A DNA stretch of 64,000 bases, from assembly GCF_965263005.1 (NCBI RefSeq), contig NZ_OZ253579.1:2356001-2420000 (forward strand), given 5' to 3'. The translations under genes were made by a program, and so were the position numbers. Position 1 is the first letter of the stretch, and every line of letters begins with the position of its first letter. Below, piece after piece: positions 8,892 through 16,603 of the stretch. The notes under the pieces are model-generated. The model did not search any database and had not been told where the DNA came from. It saw only the letters and a program-made list of their open reading frames with translations. The stretch comes from Rariloculus sp965263005. Lineage in GTDB: Bacteria; Pseudomonadota; Gammaproteobacteria; Steroidobacterales; Rariloculaceae.

Positions 8892-9305
8892 ATGTCCGGG
8901 TATCGAGCGATGACAGTCTGGCCGCGTGGCGGAATCGCAATCGGAATCGCAATCTTCGCACTGGCGCTTCCGGCCGTCGCCCATCACGGCGCAGCCGGCC
9001 TCTTCGATGAGGCGCGAACCGTGGAAATCGCGGGCTCGGTCAAGGCGTGGGCTTTCGTCAATCCGCACCCCTACCTGATTCTCGAGGTCGCGGACGAGAC
9101 CGGGCGGATGGCCGAGTGGGATGTCTATTTCGGTCCGGCAGGTGTGCCCGCCATGCGCAGACGCGGCTACTCCGATGACACCTTCGCGGTCGGCGAAACC
9201 ATCGTCGTGACGGGACATCCGGCCGTGGCCGCCGACGTGCTCGGCATCGAGGTCTGGGGCGGCGCGAGCAGGTTCACGCGCACGGATGGCACCACGATCC
9301 CATAG
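8892..9305 (+). CDS. Exported DUF6152-type protein, copy 2
   Basis: A 137-residue protein. The signal peptide ends P-A-V-A at residue 30, leaving mature H31-H32. V-N-P-H lies at residues 56-59. The rest is a small beta-barrel-like domain (SVKAWAFVNPHPYLILEV, then FAVGETIVVTGHPAV). The ATG at 8892 is preceded by AAGGTGAAG; ATG at 8910 is an alternative that still leaves a signal peptide. It is 30 bp after the beta-rich partner gene and runs directly into the 20-bp tandem repeat at its stop codon. Function is unknown, and metal binding through His is inferred only. Confidence 0.78.
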   Translation: MSGYRAMTVWPRGGIAIGIAIFALALPAVAHHGAAGLFDEARTVEIAGSVKAWAFVNPHPYLILEVADETGRMAEWDVYFGPAGVPAMRRRGYSDDTFAVGETIVVTGHPAVAADVLGIEVWGGASRFTRTDGTTIP

Positions 9306-9484
9306 GCGCCGCCGAGGCGCCAGGCAGGCAACCGCAGCAACCCACGCGCAGCCGGGGCAACCGGCATGTCACCGAGGCAACCGTCACGTAACCGGGGCAA
9401 GCGGCGCGCAATCAAGGCAAGCGGAGCGCAACCGAGGGAGTCGGCACGTAACGGAGGAAACCGGCGCGCGACCGAATCTTGCCG
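9305..9484. repeat. Nine-copy degenerate 20-bp tandem repeat
   Basis: Nine back-to-back units of exactly 20 bp, from the last base of the DUF6152 stop codon to 9484. The consensus is close to CGCGTAACCGAGGCAACCGG. The first and last copies are the most diverged. The inner copies (9325-9464) share the C-G-x-G-G-C-A-A-x-C-G-G core. There are no spacers, so it is not a CRISPR. As 20 is not a multiple of three, a coding origin is unlikely. Confidence 0.88.
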
Positions 9485-9665
9485 CAACCCCCGAACGCAA
9501 CACTGGACCGGGCATTTCAACTTACGGCCTCGCGCGGCGCGTACGATTACGGTGCCTGCCAACGACGAGCCAAACGCCGGACGAACGCCGGACTGGGACC
9601 TCCCCGGCGCGACGGTGTAGACTTCCGTCAACGAACGCAAGAGTCACATCAACCGGGAGAGAGCC

Positions 9666-10544
9666 GTGTGCGATGAAAGAACAATCAAGGAATCCAACGA
9701 GCATCTCAACAGCGGAAACGACCTGACGCGACGCGAGTTTGGCGCGCTTTCGGCGGGGGCCGGCCTGGCGATGCTGTTGCCGCGGGCCGCCGATGCTCAG
9801 GATGTCACCGAGCAGGACGTCGAGGTCCAGACCCCAGACGGTGTCGCGGACTGCTATTTCGTGCATCCGTCGGCCGGCACGCATGCCGGCGTCGTGATCT
9901 GGCCCGACATTCTCGGTCTGCGTCCCGCGTTCCGGCAGATGGGCAGACGACTCGCCGAATCGGGCTACTCCGTGCTCGTCGTCAATCCTTTTTATCGCTC
10001 GGCACGCGCACCTGTCGTAGCCGAGGGAGCGAGCTTTCAGGACGAGGCCGTCCGCAATACGGTTTTCCCGATGGCACAAGCACTGAACGCCGAGACACAC
10101 GTCACTGACGCCAGAGCCTTCGTCGACTTCCTCGACACTCAGGCGGCCGTCGATCCGGAGCGGAAGATCGGCACGACGGGTTATTGCATGGGCGGGCCGA
10201 TCACGATGCGTACCGCGTGGGCTCGGGCGGACCGCATCGGAGCCGGGGCATCGTTCCACGGCGGCGGCCTGGTGACGGACCAGTCGAACAGCCCCCACCT
10301 GCTCGTAGCGGAGATGGATGCGCATTATCTGTTCGCGATCGCCGAGAATGACGACATGAACGACCCCGAGGCGAAGAACGTATTGCGTGAAACGTTTGCG
10401 AGCGCTGGACTTCCCGCGGAGATCGAGGTCTACGAGGGCGCGCTGCACGGCTGGTGTCCACCGGATTCGGCCGTTTACAACGAGGCGCAGGCCGAGCGCG
10501 CATGGAGCAGGCTGCTGGCTCTCTTCGAGACCGCGCTCGCCTAG
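9666..10544 (+). CDS. Dienelactone hydrolase family protein with twin-arginine signal
   Basis: A 292-residue alpha/beta hydrolase. After about 17 polar residues there is a Tat-type signal (DLTRREFGALSAGAGLA, ending near ADAQ at about 39), so the enzyme is probably exported folded to the periplasm. The dienelactone hydrolase triad is visible: the nucleophile in G-Y-C-M-G-G (C174), an Asp in AENDD (D229 or D230) and the His in GALHGW (H261). The GTG at 9666 is preceded by GGGAGA, which supports that start. It sits between the 20-bp repeat and a third DUF6152 gene. The substrate is unknown; family members open lactone rings or cleave small esters. Confidence 0.87.
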   Translation: MCDERTIKESNEHLNSGNDLTRREFGALSAGAGLAMLLPRAADAQDVTEQDVEVQTPDGVADCYFVHPSAGTHAGVVIWPDILGLRPAFRQMGRRLAESGYSVLVVNPFYRSARAPVVAEGASFQDEAVRNTVFPMAQALNAETHVTDARAFVDFLDTQAAVDPERKIGTTGYCMGGPITMRTAWARADRIGAGASFHGGGLVTDQSNSPHLLVAEMDAHYLFAIAENDDMNDPEAKNVLRETFASAGLPAEIEVYEGALHGWCPPDSAVYNEAQAERAWSRLLALFETALA

Positions 10545-10678
10545 TATCCCGTCGCTCAAACAATCTCGCATCGAGAATGGGCACAACGTGGCAATAGCAG
10601 GCGCGCTCCGCGAGCCATATCGGGCATTTTGGCCAGGAGCGCGACGCCCGTGACAAGCATCGACAAGGAGGGATCTGC

Positions 10679-11116
10679 ATGAAAATATGGCCGGCGAACG
10701 CGTGCATCGTCGCGACCGGACTTCTGCTCGCCTCCATTCATGCGTTTGCGCACCATGGCGATGCGGGACGCTACGAGGAGGTCATAACGTCGCTCACGGG
10801 AACCGTCGTGACGCTGCAGCTCATCAACCCGCATTCGATCATCATCGTCGACGTCGAGAACGGGAGCGGACGGACCCAACGGTGGCAAGTCGAAATCTCG
10901 AACGCGACGGGACTGGCTCGTATAGGCTGGACGCGGGAAACGCTCAAACCCGGCGACAGGGTCAAGATGGCGGGGCGCATCGTCAAGAGCGGCGCACCGT
11001 ATATCAACCTGAGCGAGAATTCGAGGCTCGCCCGGGGCGATACCTGCGAAGAGCTTTTCCACAGCGGCATGGGCTCTGGACGCGAGCCCGACTATCCGCC
11101 GCTGAGCTGTGATTAG
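10679..11116 (+). CDS. Exported DUF6152-type protein, copy 3
   Basis: A 145-residue protein whose signal peptide ends H-A-F-A at residue 24, again leaving mature H25-H26, with I-N-P-H at 49-52. The spacing from His-His to N-P-H (27 residues) matches copies 1 and 2. The C-terminus has two Cys (in GDTCEELF and LSCD). AAGGAGG lies 6 bp before the ATG, a strong ribosome site. The FG-GAP gene downstream overlaps its end by 8 bp if the GTG start is used, so the two may be translationally coupled. Function is unknown. Confidence 0.78.
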   Translation: MKIWPANACIVATGLLLASIHAFAHHGDAGRYEEVITSLTGTVVTLQLINPHSIIIVDVENGSGRTQRWQVEISNATGLARIGWTRETLKPGDRVKMAGRIVKSGAPYINLSENSRLARGDTCEELFHSGMGSGREPDYPPLSCD

Positions 11117-12734
11117 ACGGGCCGGCATGGCGATCGGGACGGTCGTCTGCCGCTGCCTGGCCGGCGCGCTCCTCTTCGGCGTCTGCGCCTGGTGCCATGC
11201 GCAGGCGCCGGCCGCGCCTGACCCCGCAGCGAACGAAGTGCCGCTGCGGCAGACCGCTTATGTCAAGGCGTCCGGCACCGGGGCGGGCGATCAGTTCGGA
11301 ACGGGCGGTACACTGCTCGGCGACGCCGTCGCACTCAGCGCCGACGGCAACACCCTGGCCGTCGGCGCTCCGTTCGAGAGCAGTGCCGCGACGGGCATCG
11401 ACGGCCGTGAGGACGACGATTCGATGTTTGGCGCCGGGGCTGTCTACGTGTTCACGCGCGATGCCGGGCGCTGGACGCAGCAAGCTTACGTCAAGGCCTC
11501 CAATCCCGGGTTGACCGACTATTTCGGTTTTGCCGTGGCGCTCAGCGCCGACGGTGACACGATGGCGGTATCGGCTTACTTCGAGGCAAGCGGCGATTCC
11601 GGCGTCCACGGCGACCAGAGCGACGACACGCTGCCGCAGGCGGGTGCGGTTTACCTATTTGCCCGCGACAGCGGCAGATGGTCGCAGCAAGCCTATCTCA
11701 AGGCGTCGAATACGCAGGCCGGCGGCTTCGAGAACGAGCTCTCAGGCGGCGATCAGTTCGGCTTCGCGCTCGCTTTGGCCGCCGACGGCAACACCCTGGC
11801 CGTCTCGGCGATAGACGAAGACAGCGGCTCCGCGGGCATCGACGGCGACGGGGCCGACAATTCGCAGCGCTCGGCTGGAGCGGTCTACGTGTTCGGCCGA
11901 TCCGGCAACACCTGGACCCAGCAGACCTATGTCAAACCCACGAATCCGAGCGTCGGAGACTATTTCGGCTACGCCGTCTCCCTCACGGCTGACGGCAATA
12001 CACTAGCCGTGGGCGCCTACGATGAAGACGGCTCGCTGACCGGCACGAACGAACAACAGAACGACGACGTCTTCGGGACGGGCGCTGTCTATATCTTCGA
12101 CCGCACGGACGGCCAATGGCGGCAAACAGCGTACGTCAAGGCATCGAATGCGGAAGCCGGCGACTCGCTAGGTGTCGCCGTCGCGCTCAGTGACGACGGT
12201 GACACGCTGGCGGCGACGGCGCTGGACGAGGACGGAGCGACCACGGGCATCAACTCGACGGCCGCGCCCGATAGAGAAGCCGATTCCTCGACGGGCGCCG
12301 TGTATGTGTTCGTCAAAGACCGCGATGCGTGGTCGCAGCAAGCCTACCTCAAGGCTTCGAACACCGGGGCGCACGATCAGTTCGGCGCGCGCCTGAGTTT
12401 GAGCGGCGACGGTAACGCATTGGCCGTGGGTGCTCAGCTTGAGGATAGCTCTGCACGCGGAATCAATGGCCTGCAGAACGACGATACGGCGCAGGAGGCC
12501 GGAGCCGTCTATCTCTTCAGCCGTGCCGGCGACGTTTGGGCTCAGGACGCATACATCAAGGCGTCCAACTCCGAGGCGTATGACGAATTTGGTAGCACCG
12601 TGTCGCTGAATCGCGGCGGCTCGTTGCTGGCGGTAGGGGCGCGCGGCGAAGACAGCGGAGCTACCGGCCTCGACGGTGACCAGGGCGATAACACCCTTTT
12701 TGAAGCAGGCGCCGTCTACGTTTTCACACGATGA
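11109..12734 (+). CDS. Secreted FG-GAP repeat protein, probable seven-bladed propeller
   Basis: A 541-residue exported protein. After a signal peptide (about 1-32) come seven repeats of about 70 residues. Each opens with a Y-[VIL]-K-[AP]-[ST] strand, continues with a D-x-F-G element and A-L-S-A-D-G-[ND]-T-[LM]-A-V, and closes with G-A-V-Y-[VIL]-F and W-x-Q. The D-x-D/N-G loops look like Ca-binding FG-GAP loops. Seven units fit one closed beta-propeller. The GTG at 11109 overlaps the previous gene; the ATG at 11127 is an alternative. Such proteins usually act at the cell surface in adhesion or carbohydrate binding. No enzyme motif is seen. Confidence 0.85.
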   Translation: MIRRAGMAIGTVVCRCLAGALLFGVCAWCHAQAPAAPDPAANEVPLRQTAYVKASGTGAGDQFGTGGTLLGDAVALSADGNTLAVGAPFESSAATGIDGREDDDSMFGAGAVYVFTRDAGRWTQQAYVKASNPGLTDYFGFAVALSADGDTMAVSAYFEASGDSGVHGDQSDDTLPQAGAVYLFARDSGRWSQQAYLKASNTQAGGFENELSGGDQFGFALALAADGNTLAVSAIDEDSGSAGIDGDGADNSQRSAGAVYVFGRSGNTWTQQTYVKPTNPSVGDYFGYAVSLTADGNTLAVGAYDEDGSLTGTNEQQNDDVFGTGAVYIFDRTDGQWRQTAYVKASNAEAGDSLGVAVALSDDGDTLAATALDEDGATTGINSTAAPDREADSSTGAVYVFVKDRDAWSQQAYLKASNTGAHDQFGARLSLSGDGNALAVGAQLEDSSARGINGLQNDDTAQEAGAVYLFSRAGDVWAQDAYIKASNSEAYDEFGSTVSLNRGGSLLAVGARGEDSGATGLDGDQGDNTLFEAGAVYVFTR

Positions 12735-12796
12735 CTGCCAGCTCCTGGTAGTAGAATACGAGTTCAATGATCGGTAGCTCGACAGGGTGAGCAACT

Positions 12797-14020
12797 ATGA
12801 AGTTTCGAACGGAAAATCCTCGCGGACTGACATCGGTCCGTTCGATTCGCCGCGTTGCGGCGCTGTGTGCGCCTTTGGCTTTGTTTCTGTGCGCCACCGC
12901 TCAGGCGCAACCGCCCGGCCCGCCGGGCGAGACCTTTGCGGCGGTGACCTTCGTCGAAGGGCTTAGAAATCCGTGGAGCATGGCGTTCCTGCCGAACGGC
13001 GACATGCTCGTCACGGAACGGCGTGGCCAACTCCGGATCATCAGAGACGGGCAATTGCTGCCAGATCCGGTTCCCGGTGTTCCCGAAGTGCGCGCTCAAG
13101 GCCAGGGCGGACTTCAGGACGTGGTGCTACATCCCGACTTCGAATCCAACCGGCTGATCTATTTGAGTTACGCGAAACCGAACGAGGATGGCTCGCTCGG
13201 AACGACAGGGCTGAGCCGGGCACGCCTTGAAGACGACCGTCTGACCGACGTCGAGGAGATTTTCGAGGCCGATGCATGGGCTGACACGCCGGGACATTTC
13301 GGCGCGCGGATCGCCTTCGATGACGAGGGTTATCTGTTCATGTCGGTGGGCGACCGCATGGCTGGACTCTCGATGCAAGGCATGGATCCCGACCTCGAGG
13401 GTCACCCGTCTCAGGACAACTCCAATCACCAGGGCACGATCGTGCGCCTTAACGATGACGGCAGCGTTCCCGGCGATAACCCGTTTGTCGTGCAGGAAGG
13501 CGTCAGGCCCGAAATCTGGAGCTGGGGACACCGCAATCAGCAGGCGCTGGCCTTCCACCCGGAATCAGGCGATCTTTGGTCTGCCGAGCACGGCCCTCAG
13601 GGCGGAGACGAGCTTAATCTCATTCGGGCGGGAGCCAACTACGGTTGGCCCGTCATCGGCTATGGCGCGAACTATGTCGTCGGCACCGAGATCCATGCTT
13701 CGCGCGGCCGCGCGAACATGGAGCAGCCAGCGGCGTTCTGGGTGCCCTCGATCGGGATATCGGGGCTCGCGTTCTACGATGGCGATGCGTTCCCGAACTG
13801 GCGGGGCAACGCGTTTGCCGGCGGGCTGTCGGGCAACTATCAGCGTCTCGTCAGAATTTCCCTGAGCGGGCAGACCGTTATCAACCGGGAGCCTATGCTG
13901 GTCGGCGAATATCGCATCCGTGACGTGCGCGTGGGACCGGACGGACTGCTCTACATCGCGACCGACAACATATTCGGCCAACCGAGCGAGATCATCCGAC
14001 TGGAGCCGACAGACGAGTAA
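12797..14020 (+). CDS. PQQ-dependent aldose sugar dehydrogenase-like protein
   Basis: A 407-residue exported protein of the soluble glucose/sorbosone dehydrogenase family (YliI/GDH-B fold). Marks are the signal peptide ending A-Q-A near residue 35, GLRNPWSMAFLPNGDMLVTER near 54, FGARIAFDDEGYLFMSVGDR near 170, WSWGHRNQQALAFHP near 240, and the HGPQGGDELNLI and GANYGWP blocks that line the PQQ and calcium site. It would oxidise aldose sugars in the periplasm. Length and block order are normal. It is 62 bp after the FG-GAP gene and may belong to the same transcription unit. PQQ biosynthesis genes are not in the window. Confidence 0.88.
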   Translation: MKFRTENPRGLTSVRSIRRVAALCAPLALFLCATAQAQPPGPPGETFAAVTFVEGLRNPWSMAFLPNGDMLVTERRGQLRIIRDGQLLPDPVPGVPEVRAQGQGGLQDVVLHPDFESNRLIYLSYAKPNEDGSLGTTGLSRARLEDDRLTDVEEIFEADAWADTPGHFGARIAFDDEGYLFMSVGDRMAGLSMQGMDPDLEGHPSQDNSNHQGTIVRLNDDGSVPGDNPFVVQEGVRPEIWSWGHRNQQALAFHPESGDLWSAEHGPQGGDELNLIRAGANYGWPVIGYGANYVVGTEIHASRGRANMEQPAAFWVPSIGISGLAFYDGDAFPNWRGNAFAGGLSGNYQRLVRISLSGQTVINREPMLVGEYRIRDVRVGPDGLLYIATDNIFGQPSEIIRLEPTDE

Positions 14021-14118
14021 CCGAAAGCTTCGCCGCCGGAGCGGCGTGACGATCGGCGGAACATCAGGATACCGGCTTGGATGAGGCGCGACGGCAGCCG
14101 CTACCGAGGGTGACTCGA

Positions 14119-15117
14119 ATGCAAACCTGTACCGTATCCCGGGCGCTGCGGCGCCGTTTCGCCTTGTGCCTGTCGATCGTCTGCCTCGGGGCCGCCGGCC
14201 AAGCGTTTGCGCAGCACGCCAACCTCACGGCACACGCGCGTGCCGGCGTCGCCGAACTCGGCAAGCAGTGGAACGGCGAGATCAACGCCGCGACGCTGGC
14301 GTTGTACACGGAGGTCCACCGTCAAGTTGACTCGTCGGGGATCCAGCGGATCGCTGACCTGAGCTATGGACCGCACGAACTGCAAAAGATCGATCTGTTC
14401 CTTCCCGAGCAGCGATTCAACGAGCCGGCCCGCGTGCTCATCTATTTCCATGGGGGCGGCCTCGTGCGAGGCGACAAGGTCAGTCCGGGCACCGATGGCC
14501 TGATCTATAGCAATATCGCGAAATTCATGGCGCGTTCCGGAGGAATCGGCATCAACGCGAATTACCGGCTTGTCCCCGAGGCGCAGTGGCCGTCGGGCGC
14601 CGAGGACTTGCGCATGTTGCTCAGATGGGTCAAAGAGAACATTTTGGACTATGGCGGCGATCCGAACAGCGTGATTGTGATGGGCAACTCGGCCGGTTCC
14701 ACTCACGTCGCAACCTATCTGTTCCACGAAGCCTCACAGCTTGAGGATGGCCCCGGCGTTGCTGGCGCCATCCTGAGCTCGGGCGCATTCCTCGCCGGTG
14801 ACGGGGACGCGGCACGAGCCTATTTCGGAGAGCGTGCAGCCGAACGCGAAACGCGCGCGCCGCTCGGCCTGGTCGATGCATACCAGGGCGAACCTGTACC
14901 GATCTTGCTGTGGAGCGCCGAATACGATCCGGCCTCGATCGAAACGGGCGTCGCTGAGCTTTATGCGAAGCTCTGCCGCAAGTACCGCGACTGCCCGATG
15001 TTCACACAGTTTCAAGGCTTCAATCACGTGTCGCACGTCATGAGCATCGATTCCGACGACAGCGAAGTCGCAAACGCGATGATCCGGTTCTTTCACTCCA
15101 TCGTCGACAGCAACTGA
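14119..15117 (+). CDS. Exported alpha/beta hydrolase, hormone-sensitive-lipase-like esterase
   Basis: A 332-residue protein. The ATG at 14119 follows GAGGG at a spacing of 8 and opens a signal peptide ending near A-F-A-Q. The oxyanion motif H-G-G-G is at 111-114 and the nucleophile G-N-S-A-G has Ser at 191. The Asp is probably in the SAEYDP segment and the His in FNHVSHV near the C-terminus. This is the carboxylesterase/HSL arrangement. Substrate is unknown; it may act on acylated sugars or lipids in the periplasm, in keeping with the exported hydrolases upstream. Confidence 0.83.
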   Translation: MQTCTVSRALRRRFALCLSIVCLGAAGQAFAQHANLTAHARAGVAELGKQWNGEINAATLALYTEVHRQVDSSGIQRIADLSYGPHELQKIDLFLPEQRFNEPARVLIYFHGGGLVRGDKVSPGTDGLIYSNIAKFMARSGGIGINANYRLVPEAQWPSGAEDLRMLLRWVKENILDYGGDPNSVIVMGNSAGSTHVATYLFHEASQLEDGPGVAGAILSSGAFLAGDGDAARAYFGERAAERETRAPLGLVDAYQGEPVPILLWSAEYDPASIETGVAELYAKLCRKYRDCPMFTQFQGFNHVSHVMSIDSDDSEVANAMIRFFHSIVDSN

Positions 15118-15358
15118 GCGGCCGCAGCGACACGTGCCGACAAATTCCGCCAATCTGGACCAAAGCAGCCGAAATAACAGTCACTTATACGTTGATCCTG
15201 CTCTTGTAACGACATTCTCGCGGTCGTACAATTGCGCGCTGGTCACGCACGCGAAAGCGCGTGCGCCGATTTCCATGGCTGTTGGTGAGCCGGTAAAGGG
15301 TGCGATGCTTCCGCTCATGCCTGCGACCCACGGCCGAAGTGTTTTTTGAAGGAGTTCC

Positions 15359-15364
15359 AAGGAG
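15359..15364 (+). promoter_or_regulatory. Ribosome binding site of infC that fixes an AUC start
   Basis: AAGGAG is 6 nt before the ATC at 15371. A second GAAGGAG at 15348-15354 lies further upstream. The infC frame has a TGA at 15347-15349 and no ATG, GTG or TTG between it and the TTG at 15416, so this site decides the start. Confidence 0.75.
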
Positions 15365-15370
15365 TGCAGA

Positions 15371-15889
15371 ATCGTTCGATCTAAGCGCGTAAGGCGCAAT
15401 GATGAGATCATTGCGTTGCAAGTCAGGGTTATATCCCTCAACGGCGAGCAGATCGGCATATTGCCGATACAGGAGGCGTTAGAAGCTGCGGCGGATAAAG
15501 GGCTCGATCTGGTTGAGGTCGCACCGAACTCTGACCCGCCGGTATGCCGAATCATGGACTACGGAAAGTTCGTGTTCGAACAGAACAAGAAGGCTCAGTC
15601 AGCACGCCGGAAGCAGAAGCAGATCCAGGTCAAGGAAGTCAAGTTCCGGCCCGGCACGGAGGAGGGCGACTACCAGGTCAAGCTGCGCAACCTGATCCGT
15701 TTTCTGACGCAGGGCGACAAGACAAAAGTCACTCTTCGCTTCCGCGGCCGGGAAATGGCGCACCAGGAGTTGGGCAGGGAGCTATTGAAGCGGGTTGAGT
15801 CGGATCTTGACGAGTACGGCACGGTCGAGCAGTACCCGCAGCTTGAAGGTCGTCAGATGATCATGGTCATTACGCCGCGCAAGCGTTAG
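15371..15889 (+). CDS. infC: Translation initiation factor IF-3, AUC start codon
   Basis: IF-3, 172 residues from the proposed ATC start, which binds the 30S subunit and checks the start codon and initiator tRNA. The N-domain begins KRVRRNDEI and continues VRVISLNGEQIG; the C-domain carries VKFRPGTEEGDYQVKLRN and the RFRGREMAHQ block. The first canonical start codon in frame (TTG 15416) would remove the conserved RRND/NEEI-like segment. The ATC at 15371 sits 6 nt after AAGGAG and gives the normal N-terminus. Rare start codons (AUU in E. coli) let IF-3 repress its own synthesis, so the codon choice makes biological sense. It heads infC-rpmI-rplT-pheS-pheT-ihfA-merR; thrS, often upstream, is absent here. 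Confidence 0.95.
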   Translation: MVRSKRVRRNDEIIALQVRVISLNGEQIGILPIQEALEAAADKGLDLVEVAPNSDPPVCRIMDYGKFVFEQNKKAQSARRKQKQIQVKEVKFRPGTEEGDYQVKLRNLIRFLTQGDKTKVTLRFRGREMAHQELGRELLKRVESDLDEYGTVEQYPQLEGRQMIMVITPRKR

Positions 15890-16005
15890 GACGCGCCTTG
15901 AAAAGCGCCGGCCTTGCGGCCCGTGGCCTGATGCGCCGCAACGTTGGTCGCCCGACCGGTCTCGGCAGGACCGACTCGGGCTCGAGATCGCTTTAGGAGA
16001 TGAAG

Positions 16006-16203
16006 ATGCCGAAACTGAAGACGAATCGCGGCGCGGCAAAGCGCTTCCGTGCGAAGAGCAACGGTAGCTTCAAGCGAAGTCAGTCGCACCTGTCTCACAT
16101 ACTGACCAAGAAGAGCTCCAAGCGGAAACGGCAACTCGGAACGATCAAGCTCATCGCTGACGCCGACGTCAAGGCAGTTCGCAAGCTCTTGCCGTATAGC
16201 TGA
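16006..16203 (+). CDS. rpmI: 50S ribosomal protein L35
   Basis: A 65-residue, very basic protein that begins MPKLKTNRGAAKRFR, the standard L35 start. ATG 16006 is chosen over the ATG at 16000 because AGGAG at 15995-15999 is then 6 nt away and the product matches the family. The 116-bp gap after infC is GC-rich with several possible hairpins and is where L20-dependent translational control acts in other bacteria; I cannot confirm a site here. Confidence 0.97.
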   Translation: MPKLKTNRGAAKRFRAKSNGSFKRSQSHLSHILTKKSSKRKRQLGTIKLIADADVKAVRKLLPYS

Positions 16204-16213
16204 GGTCGCAGAA

Positions 16214-16576
16214 ATGGCTAGAGTCAAGCGTGGAGTGACGGCCAAGGCCCGTCACAGAAAAGTACTGAGCAAGGCCAAGGGCTATTACGGGGCGCGCCAC
16301 AGGACCTTCAAGGTCGCCAAGCAAGCCGTCATCAAGGCCGGTCAATATGCCTACCGCGACCGGCGGCAGAGAAAACGCCAGTTTCGCGGCCTGTGGATTA
16401 CCCGAATCAACGCGGCAGCCCGGCTGCACGGGCTCTCCTATAGCGCTCTCATCAACGGCCTGAAACGCGCGGAAGTCGAGGTGGACCGCAAGGTTTTGGC
16501 AGATCTCGCGGTCCACGACAACGCGGCGTTCGCGGCCCTCGCTGACGCGGCCAGAGAGGCGCTTGCGCAGCCCTGA
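16214..16576 (+). CDS. rplT: 50S ribosomal protein L20
   Basis: A 120-residue protein, MARVKRGVTAKARHRKVL at the start, with the basic N-terminal extension that threads through 23S rRNA and a globular C-domain (ITRINAAARLHGLSYSALI). It is needed early in 50S assembly and is the usual autoregulator of the infC-rpmI-rplT genes. It starts 10 bp after rpmI. Confidence 0.98.
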   Translation: MARVKRGVTAKARHRKVLSKAKGYYGARHRTFKVAKQAVIKAGQYAYRDRRQRKRQFRGLWITRINAAARLHGLSYSALINGLKRAEVEVDRKVLADLAVHDNAAFAALADAAREALAQP

Positions 16577-16603
16577 ACGTCCGGCTGGCATGAGGCAACC
16601 GCG

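Noticed and set aside
9305..9484. CRISPR array
   Set aside because: The 20-bp units are contiguous with no spacers, and no cas genes are in the window.
9286..9726. 146-codon open frame through the 20-bp repeat
   Set aside because: A 20-bp period does not keep a reading frame, the product has no signal or domain, and it runs into the dienelactone hydrolase gene in another frame.
10590..10655. Possible fifth copy of the dispersed repeat (ATATCGGGCATTTTGGCC region)
   Set aside because: Only scattered identity with the repeat core (ATATCGGG and ACGCC) and no recognisable ends; too weak to call.
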